A program made the translations under genes and the position numbers. From contig CACVBU010000362.1 of the NCBI GenBank assembly GCA_902728285.1, forward strand, positions 908,487 to 972,486: a DNA stretch of 64,000 bases, in the 5' to 3' direction. How positions within the stretch are numbered: the stretch's first letter is position 1; the number at the start of each line of letters is the position of its first letter. The DNA is from Clytia hemisphaerica. Its lineage: Eukaryota > Cnidaria > Hydrozoa > Leptothecata > Clytiidae. The notes under the pieces were generated by a model, which was not told the DNA's origin, ran no database searches, and worked only from the letters and a program-made list of their open reading frames with translations. This document shows, in pieces, positions 55,607-64,000 of the stretch.

Positions 55607-57753
55607 GGAAGATCTCAAGATTCAATTTTTAAAGAGATCTCCACAAAAGACTTACATGGAAAGTGTTGTAACAAATGTTTAATTATAATGCCTATTACTT
55701 TTCAAAGGACAGCTAAGAAGGGAAGGGTTCTAAGAGCACAGGTAAGTTTATAGTCACATCCTCAAAATGTATAACACCAAGTTTTACGTGCTTGCTGTTC
55801 AACCAATATGTTTAACAATAAAATGTATTGTTGGGATTTAGACTGTAATGTATGTACAAATGACTCTTTTTTAGCTTTTGGAACAAATTCATCATAGTTC
55901 TTGACAACCTAGATGTAAATAGTAAACGACGCCACATGACAATTGGAAAAAAAAAACGTAGATCGACATCTTACACACATCATACACACATCATACACAC
56001 ATCATTGCCGTCCAAAACAGAGTAAATACCCCTGCAGAGCTGATTGGTGTACCAGCGACCAAAATACAAAACGCAAGTGATATCAATCTTACTAAATATA
56101 TTCCAAACATAACGGACGAGCAAAATCTAAAAGAAGAGCTGAAGGTTTTGGTGGCTAGGGATTTAGCAGAATATGTAGACGAGTTGAAATGGATGAAGAA
56201 GTTTACACCAGAGGTTATAACTCACAAGTATATGAAAGAGACAGAAACTGCATCAACAACAGTAAGAATCTTTTCTAAGAGTTTTTAATTTCCATTCACA
56301 AGGCCATTATGTACTTTACTTTAAATGCAAAACTGAATCTTGGTTTTCAAACTGTAGAAAGAACATCCGAAACAAAAAATCTGAAAGACAGGAAAAACAG
56401 AAATTAAACGCTGAATAAGCAAAGTAGAATACATCTTATTTTATTTTACTTTTCTTGGGGGTCCACGATTTGATGAGAACACCAGTTCTGGAATACAAAA
56501 GAATTGAGGGAGATACATCAGTTTGTTCTGGACATGACCGCCAGCTATCGTTAACAACAATGTCTATGATTATTGACTTATGAACGGATTTGAATGGAAT
56601 TGAACATCAGAAAGATGCGAGTACTGCAACAAAAAGACTGGAAGGGTTGGTGCCAGGCATTGCTGATTTCCATACCTTTGGAAACATCTTAGAAGTGAGA
56701 GAAAAATAGTATTTTCTTTTCAACTGTGCTGAGTATCATGCTTATTTCTTGTTGTATGACAGTCTGTCTCAATCAATCTCAAGTAGTTCAAGTTGACCCA
56801 AAGAACTAAAAATGAGTTTTTGAGTCATTTAGTTCTTTCTGCGTTTCTACTTTCCTCTACTCTTTTGCTAGTGAAATCTCTTAGATTAAGTTAGGATTTA
56901 AAACTAAGATTAACTACTTTAAAATTGTTTAGCCCCAACCAAGCAAGCAGCCCAACTTTAAGTAGTAAAAGATTCCTGGTTGGTTTGTCTTTTATTTTTT
57001 GAGGTCTTACAAAAGGAGAATGAGGGTTTGGACAAAATATGGTCTGACCTTTTAAAATTACACATGAATGTCCTCAGAATCGAAGATTAATCCATGAAAA
57101 ATCTTCTTTCATAGGCATTGGGAGCATTTTCTATGACAATAAATCAGCTACAGACATTGGCACTTTATATCAAGCACGCAACTTTCTAAATGCACGAAAT
57201 GTCACCAAGGAGCCAATTAAATGTGTCAATGCCTCAGAAGAAATACTTCTGAAGTATGTTAAAGCAATCTTACTGGCAGCCTACGACCTTTTTTTATCAA
57301 ACAATAACAATATTATTGCCAGTGAACAAACCAAAGAGAATTACAACAAGATTTGCGATGGTATGGTAACAACATTTTTGATGCCTGCATATCAAATGGA
57401 AGAGGAAATTGAATTTGGACCACACCACAAACCCAACAGTGTACCCAACTACACAAAAAATGTCCTTGCACTCGATACATGGTTAAATCGTTTATGAGCA
57501 AGAAAGTGTGCAGGTGGAGGCATACCACTCCCAGTTGGAAGGCGACGTGCTAGAGTTAGCTGAACAGTACAAAGAAAAGAAACTATTTCAAAAGGAGAAA
57601 GACAAAAAACACCTACAATTTTTGGATTTCCCTATCAATCTACTGGATGCTCTGAACATCAAAAAATTTAAAAATTGGGCCATTGAAAGTATCCTAAAAG
57701 CCAGCAAGAAAGGAGTTTACAGTCTACTTGAAGAGTGTGTGTCAGACAATTGA
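55607..57753 (+). pseudogene. Broken DUF6589-like transposon gene
   Basis: Coding pieces: a possible exon to 55741 (KDLHGKCCNKCLI...KKGRVLRAQ, donor GTAAGT); 56021-56261 (VNTPAELIGVPATKIQNASD to KETETASTT, acceptor CAG, donor GTAAGA); about 56480-56694 (SGHDRQLSLTTMSMIIDL, in-frame TGA at 56579, then RLEGLVPGIADFHTFGNILE); and from 57115 (IGSIFYDNKSATDIGTLYQA, RNFLNARNVTKEP, VKAILLAAYDLFL). The last shifts frame near 57484-57490 to end QVEAYHSQLEGDVLELAEQY...EECVSDN at 57753. The order RLEGL-P-IADFH, FYDNKS-T-GTLY, NARNV, LAAA/LLAAYD recalls proteins carrying DUF6589, which are common near transposons in cnidarians and fungi. No biochemical role is established. The stop and frameshift show it is dead. 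Confidence 0.5.
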
Positions 57754-59497
57754 ATAATTTTTTTCAAATCTTCATTTTGGGTAAACAGTTCTAATTATTT
57801 TGTTCTCCTTTTTTATACAATTTACAAAATTTTTAATAATTTCTAGAATCATTTTATAACAAATATTTATATTATAATAATCTAATCTACTAATCAACCC
57901 ATTGACAAGGTGCATTTAAGACAAACCACAATTTAAATTTTTTTTTTTTAATTTGCACTACTTGTCTAATAACAATGAATATAATTGAAATGACACTACT
58001 TTTACATTATTAATCAAGATCAAAAGCTTTGTGTCTAGACTTATCCAGATAGATATAGCATGCTTTGTGTTTCACTGTGTGGCCTCTTTTTAATTTGTAA
58101 GTAGTTTTGTAGTCTTTTTTATTGTATCATACTTTTTTTTGTTTGTTTTGTTTGTGCGTGGGTAAACATGTAAACAAATCTAATTCATTATATTCGTCAA
58201 TGATTGTTTCAGACGAATTATATTTTATATTCAGTTTTCAATTCATTTTTTTACTTTTAAACTGAGACCTTGTTATGTTTTATGGGTCTGACCGACCCTG
58301 AAAATTCCAAAATAAAATAAAAATAAAATTTATTTTGCTAGTGCATTTTTATTTTCATTGCTTTACAGACTACCAAATTTTCAAGGTTTTGAGAATTTTA
58401 TGTTCATTTTTTTCATTTTATTCATGAATTCGACCATTTTCTGCCTTTATTTTCTATTTTCACATTTGTTTTAAACATCTCCTTCATTACGAAAGATTAC
58501 CCATTTTTGTCAAGATTTAGTAGTTTTTGCTTCCTTTTTAGAAGATTTTTAGTTTTAGTTTTTTGCTAACCGACCGACCAACCCACTTTTTTGGATAGCT
58601 TGACCACTAAAGCAACAAATTAAATTTGCCTCCCCTAAGTCAAAAGAAAAAAAAAACTTCTCAACACAGGATTTTAGGTAATCAAAGTCACAAATTCTTA
58701 AAAAGGCTGACTCTTTCCTAATACTTTATTCTTCATTTTTTACAAATCTAGGAAAAGAAACAGCCCTTTAACCCTGAAACCCAAAAATGCAAAAATAAAT
58801 CTGGAAATTTCTGAGAGCTACTTTAGAAGGTTTTCTCCTATTTTCATTTTTAAAGAGGTAAAATAATACAACTCTATTCAAATACCAAGTTCAATTCTTG
58901 TATTCTTTGGTCTAGTTAATGTTGATATTTACTAAAAAATATAACTACATCCTTTTGTTATAGAATGTAACAAACATTAGGTCGATACTTTTCAATGCCG
59001 TAAATTTATAAACTATTAACTACGATCTATGAAACTAATAAAACCAACAGTAAAAACAACAACAGTGATAAATCTACTGAATATGAACACACTCTAATAT
59101 ATATAAAGAACAATATTTGTAAGCAATAACATAAAAAATACAACAAGCAATAAAAGAAACAATTAAAACCCACAACTATAAGAAGAAAAGATACTAGTAT
59201 GCAAACAAGATAGACTAAACAAGAAACTAGTACAGGCTAAGAAATTGGGACATACTAGCTAGAACTCTAGCGTGCTTTACTCTTGCTTCTTTCAAATTGT
59301 CAAATTATTCTAAACTAAAGTTTTACTTGAATGAAATGCAAATCTCAAAACTTTTAAAAGCAAAACATATAAAAATTCTTTTATGATTGTCTTACAAGCC
59401 TGACATGAGAATTTTACCTAGTGAATATCATATTGCAAAGTATATGACAAAAGTATTCTAAAACATTCTTAAAAACAAATCAATACTAAGCAAAAAA
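57754..59497. other. Spacer between two convergent genes
   Basis: AT-rich. It contains GACCGACC-type strings near 58288 and 58570 also seen inside the element at 61546-62244. No open frame of note. Confidence 0.4.
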
Positions 59498-62400
59498 TCA
59501 AAAGTCAGATGAAGATAAAGAAGAGTTGTCTGAGCTAAAGGAATCATCATGCATTGAACCTGCTCTTATATCAGTGTCAGTGTCGCTTTCTTCTATATCT
59601 GGTTCAGAGCCAATTCGATTATATTCACTGTCATTGAAACTTTTACTAGCTGCAGTTTCTTGACATAAAAGGTCATGTTGTTTTAAAACATTCTGGACAA
59701 TGTAAACCACTTTGGGAATGACATCCATATTGAATAGAGAGGTGAATAGAGTAATATAGCTTTCATCAAAACTATGATTGGATATATCAATTATTTCCTC
59801 AATTGAACTCAAAGGGAATCCTGATGTTAAATCATTATTTAGAAGCACACCCTTGCTTGATTGAGAATCTGAGTATTGTTGTCGTAAGCTCAGAAGACTG
59901 TTTCTTAGTATTTCACGCCCATGTGCATTGAGTATACAACTTGGCTTTTGTTTTTCATTTGGTTTAAATAAAACTAAGTCATGTACAGTACATATTGCAT
60001 CACAATTTCCGCATGAACATTGTTGTTGACAAATATCACAACAATCATGCTGCTTTTCCAAAGGTTTCAATTGACTTGTAGAATATTGGGAAAGTAATGT
60101 TTTCCTACGACATACCTCCTTTGTCGAGCAATAATCTTTCATTTCTTTATCTATCTTGGGAGAGGAACAAGAATGAGGATATTTGATGATAATAGCCTGG
60201 CTTTTCTGGCCATCTCTTCCAGCTCTTCCAGACTGTTGGAAATAGTCATCCAGACTGCATGGAGGTCCATAGTGGATGACTGAGTGTAAACCTTTACAGT
60301 CTACACCCATGCCAAACGCTACAGAGGCTACTAAAAATCTGACCTTTCCATCAGCGGCTGAAAAGGAATTAAGGACCCAATCAAGAACATCTGGATCTGT
60401 TTCTGCTGTATACTTAGCGTAAGGCCTAGTTTTGAAGTTTTTATATTTATCTTTCATTGCATCGTTAAAGGCATCAAAAATCAATGTACTTTGGTCAACT
60501 CTTCTAGCAAACACAAGAACCTTCTTTGATTCGTAACCATTTAACATCATATCATTAACATAATTTTTGAATATTAAGCTTGGATCCTTGATCTCAGATT
60601 TTAATACAAAATATCTAATGTTGTCTTTGTTTGGTATTTTTCTAATGATCTTTGGTGAATTCAAGCCTAGACTATTTATAACAGCTTTAGTCAATTTAGT
60701 TGTTGCTGTAGCTGTTAAGGCAGCCATTGGGACAGGATGGGTCAACAGGGACCTCATTTGACTAAGCTGACCATAGCTTGCACGAAATGCCTCACCATCC
60801 TCACTGTCTGAGCCCCTAAAAAAACCAAAATATTATTTCTGAACAAAGTAACTGAATGCAAAAATAGCAAAACAATACTTCAAACTGATGAAAATCTGTT
60901 CACACCCTCGACTAGAAAACAAAGGAACCATAATGACAACTGTTGAAGTGTATTTCTACAAGAATATGCGAAAAAAAGTTTATTTTAGAAATATTCTGCA
61001 AATCTTAACTATAATAATTACCATTTTTTAACAATATGACTCTCATCGACAACAATTGATATAAGTTTTGTGCTGAATGCAGACTGTTTCAAAATTGTAC
61101 GGTAACGTTCCAAGATTGCTTCAGGAGAGGAAAACAAAATTTGGAAGCAGCCAGAAAGGACTTGCTGAATGGTTAAAAGAATAAGAAGTTAGAAAAAAGT
61201 GAATTACTTTATGTATATGTTTTATTTAGGAATTTTTGAAAAAATGATATCATTCATTTTCCATCTGTTTCCATATATATAATATACAAATTTTGGGCTG
61301 AAAAATATTTTTCAAAGATACAATGAAAATGCTTATTAAGCTCCCCCTTTTAAAAGTTTTAAATTTTAAAAGCTAATTGAATATTTATTTTATAGACAGA
61401 ACCTACAACTACTGTACCGTAGCTTTGTGCAATGTCAACATATCGTTCTTTCATAGCAACTATATCTGATCTTTAAATGTTTATATATAAAACCTTCTGA
61501 ATAAGCTGTTTAAAAAATCACTATACTATTATCGTAACTGCTTTGGGCGAGATCACAAATAACTTGTGTTCGCGTCGTCCAACCGACTCACTTTTGATCT
61601 GAAAAATCTGATTGTTTTTAGTCGGAAAGTCGGGGAATCTGTCGAATTTTTAGGCGATATTTTCCAAAGAAAATTTGCAGATTTAGCGCTAGTTAGTTTT
61701 TAATCATCAAGCGTTTAAAACAATTTCTACTCACAATTTTTCAGAGATTTTTTGCGTTTTAGAGTGCTACATAACTGATTTTGCCCATTGAGTTTAAAGC
61801 CTGAAGGGCTAGAGTTCAATCTCTAACCTTTCTCAGGCAAGAAAAAGTGAAGCCTTAAAAAAAGCGCCGCATTTTTGACGACAGATCGAATCTATCGTTT
61901 ACGATTGATATTTTTTACAAAATTTAGCGGTAAATTTTAGTTTCAATCTGTCATTGTGGAAAAACCAGGCCACTCGCTCAAGGCCGCGCAATTTTGGTAG
62001 GATTTGTTGGCTTCAAATCCTACCAAGGAGATTGACTTCTAGCCCTTTGGTCTTATACTTCATTGATTTTGCCGCTTCACATGTAACAATAAACATACTG
62101 CAGACCGGGCGCTAGATGATTCTTGCAGCCTGAACAAGCCTAAGGCCAGAATGTATTTTTCCAACATTTTTATTGCCTACCGACCAACCGACCCATATTT
62201 TAGAGCCAAAAATGATGTGAACACAAGTTATTTGTGATCTCGGCCTTTGCAGACCATCAGATTAGTTGCTATGGCAGGCATGCAGAATTAGACAAGGTAT
62301 GTTGAGATTAATAGCTACTACTACATACATACGAAGCTGTATGATTCAAACAGTACTCATTAGCAATAAAACAGATATATACATGACTTTTAATCAACTC

Positions 62401-62847
62401 TATTCTCCTAAAAAATAAATGGATCTGTTTCGGACTGCTACTATACTAAAAAGTATATAAAATCCACAGCCGCACATACAGAGCACACAAATCAAAAACA
62501 AAAACCCAAATTACCTCAACCACATCAGCAGAGTCACCTCTAGCAGTCACCTCTTGTTCCTCTTCAAATTTTGACATCAAATGAACAGATTTGATACCTA
62601 CAGCTTCAAGCTTTGTCATTTGATCTTTGATCAAAGAGGTCAAAGGAGAGATGACCAAAACTATACCCCCTTCTTTTATCACTGGAAGGGAAAAAAAAAT
62701 CAAACTTTTGCCACTGCCAGTTGGCTGGATCACAAATAAGTCTTTCTTCTGCTGAATTAAACAATTGATGGCCTCTATTTGATATTCTTTCAGATGTTCA
62801 ATCCCAAACTTGGAACATACAGCATCATTCCAACTTTCCTTCTCCAT
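59498..62847 (-). CDS. RecQ-family DNA helicase, 3 exons
   Basis: Exons on the minus strand are 62847-62515, 61164-61022 and 60815-59498, with GT-AG introns and the split codon TG|G rebuilt, giving 597 residues. Superfamily 2 motifs in order: Walker A PTGSGKS (42-48), ISPLTSLIKDQ, Walker B VVDESH (149-154; DExH with Ser for the common Ala), TATAT (193-197), VLVFARR, ASVAFGMGVDCKG and QQSGRAGRDG (352-361). A RecQ zinc region (DYCSTKEVCRR ... CCDICQQQCSCGNC) follows. No RQC winged-helix or HRDC domain was recognised; the tail is acidic and Ser-rich (EESDTDTD, SSDNSSLSSSDF). RecQ enzymes unwind DNA 3' to 5' in repair and recombination. This short form resembles the multicopy RecQ-like genes of some invertebrate genomes, so it may be mobile-element cargo; that is inference. 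The start is the first ATG preceding the conserved FGIEHLKEYQ-EAI segment. Confidence 0.85.
61546..62244. mobile_element. 699-bp inverted-repeat element in the RecQ gene's first intron
   Basis: The left end GGCGAGATCACAAATAACTT and right end AAGTTATTTGTGATCTCGGC are inverted, continuing GTGTTC/GAACAC. CTTTG flanks both sides (61541-61545, 62245-62249), a 5-bp duplication. A CCAACCGAC-type motif near the left end is matched by ACCAACCGACC near the right. No coding capacity. Confidence 0.7.
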
Positions 62848-63480
62848 TCTTTTTACTTTTTTACTTTTGTTTTGCCGCCACAAAAATATTCATTCGAAAA
62901 CTTTTTTAGAAAAAATTTACATCGTACTCAAGAGCGTACCTCAAAACAATCCAAAACAAAACTGTGAGGCCCCCTGCTATAAAGAAATTCCCTTATAAAG
63001 GGACTGGGAACCAGCGGACTGTTTTACAGTCCGCCTAAGCAAAAGCTCAAAATTAAAAAACTACCCAATACTACCGGGCCACTTATCAGCGCCAAAAAGA
63101 CCATAAAAAAGCTCTAAGTGGACCCCGGGCTAGTAATTTAATTGCTAATCGCACGATGGGTTTTTTTTTTCTTATTTGGCACGCCCTCAAAGAGAGCAAT
63201 TAATCGTTAATTGCATCCTGTAGAGAGCAATTAATCGTTAATCACACTCTCCAATGCCGCGCCAATGTTTACAAAATTGATTTTAATGTTTTTTCTTACT
63301 TTTTTTTTGCATCGAACGTTTTAATTGCATTCGAAATTTATTTTGTGAGAAAGAAAATCAATAAACAACAATAAAAGAAAGACATAAAGAGAAGAGAAAA
63401 ATATAAAACTCTCAGTGTAATTTCTGTAATTTACTTTCCTAACTGGGAAAAAGTAGTGAAAGCCATTGTGCGATTAGCTC
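62848..63480. other. 5' flank of the RecQ gene with short inverted repeats
   Basis: Includes a GGGCCACTT...AAGTGGACCCC inverted pair at about 63077-63125, similar to the 11.2-kb element ends. AGAGAGCAATTAATCGTTAAT occurs twice, at about 63194 and 63222. No clear core promoter. Confidence 0.45.
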
Positions 63481-63633
63481 GTAATCACATAATAACTCGT
63501 ACAATTCGAATATTGCACTCGTGATTTTTTTGTTTCGAATTTTCCTCGTCCTTTCGGACTCAATAGTTTTTTTAATAACAAAAAAATTACTCGTGCAATT
63601 ATATTCGAATTGCACTCGTTATCATGTGATTAC
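63481..63633. mobile_element. 153-bp palindromic element
   Basis: GTAATCACATAATAACTCGT, then ACAATTCGAATATTGCACTCGT, pairs with a right arm reading ACTCGTGCAATTATATTCGAAT, then TATCATGTGATTAC. Each arm also contains a smaller palindrome around TTCGAA. The centre is CCTCGTCCTTTCGGACTC. Foldback-type repeat. Confidence 0.55.
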
Positions 63634-64000
63634 ATATACTAATTACTCTTGATAGAATAAATTCAGAAACAACTTATAAAGACAATTTTTTGTTAAAAGT
63701 GTCAGAACTCAAAACAGAAGTTTTATCTTCAAATTTCGTAACCGACCTTCTGATTATGGTCACAAATTTGTTCGAGTCAAGGAAATTTCAAGTTGTACAG
63801 AGTAAAGATTATAAGGCATTGTTAACTGAAGGGACTGGTATAAACTTGAAAGAGTTGAAGAGACATTCTAGCTATAGAGGTTCGAGTTAAGGAGACTCCA
63901 TTGTATACACCAGTAAATCTTTGTGTCGCAGGACGAGTTGGCCGAGTCAGGTAAGTGCAGTGGTTTCTCTGAATCCTGTCCTGGATATGATCTTTTCTTT
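63634..64000. other. Non-coding end of the window
   Basis: An open stretch at 63690-63890 has no recognised product. The sequence may belong to a gene beyond the window. Confidence 0.35.

Noticed and set aside
63690-63890. Possible hAT-like fragment (SSNFVTDLL)
   Set aside because: A short similarity of a few residues, no splice signals, and no link to the hAT-like gene 27 kb away.

Overview
The window is eukaryotic, almost certainly animal nuclear DNA. Genes are split by GT-AG introns, one is a conventional mitochondrial complex I subunit (NDUFA11-like), the base composition is AT-rich, and much of the sequence is small inverted-repeat DNA transposons, satellite-like arrays and remains of larger transposons. 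The transposon set (Harbinger with a Myb-like partner, hAT-like genes, RecQ-like helicase, a DUF6589-like gene, Ulp1-protease fusion proteins) fits an early-branching metazoan such as a cnidarian or sponge. That placement is an inference; no species is claimed. No rRNA, tRNA or CRISPR was seen.

Layout. Positions 1-4900 are non-coding, with a CCAAT-box cluster near 1 kb and a CRE-palindrome tandem repeat at 3-4 kb. Positions 4984-8326 hold the NDUFA11-like gene: four exons, all introns phase 1, with inverted-repeat elements in introns 2 and 3. Positions 8.8-19 kb are a field of short hairpin and MITE-like elements; a single N at 15626 sits between two near-identical sequences. Positions 19416-36420 carry a hAT-like transposase-type gene torn into pieces. 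Its second exon is split by a 1224-bp element (3-bp target duplication) and then by a 12.8-kb insertion (5-bp target duplication). Removing each rejoins the reading frame. The 12.8-kb insertion carries matching subterminal repeats at both ends, its own broken gene and a nest of younger elements.

Positions 39489-48796 hold a large gene encoding a DNA-binding-like N-terminus, zinc motifs, a probable RNase-H-like transposase core, a chromodomain and a C-terminal Ulp1 cysteine protease. Its 5' part carries several frameshifts and is split by an apparently complete 3.2-kb Harbinger transposon (nuclease on +, Myb/SANT-like protein on -). The last 1410 codons are fully open. A small basic coiled-coil gene follows at 49.8 kb, with a C-terminus built from a 7/8-bp repeat that is open in all three frames. 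Positions 53.0-54.6 kb are a higher-order satellite. Positions 55.6-57.8 kb hold a broken DUF6589-like gene facing an intact three-exon RecQ-type helicase gene (59498-62847, minus strand).

How the parts relate. Only the NDUFA11-like gene looks like ordinary host metabolism. The rest is mobile or mobile-derived: autonomous-looking proteins (Harbinger pair, Ulp1 fusion, RecQ helicase), decayed proteins, and many non-autonomous elements that must rely on transposases encoded elsewhere.
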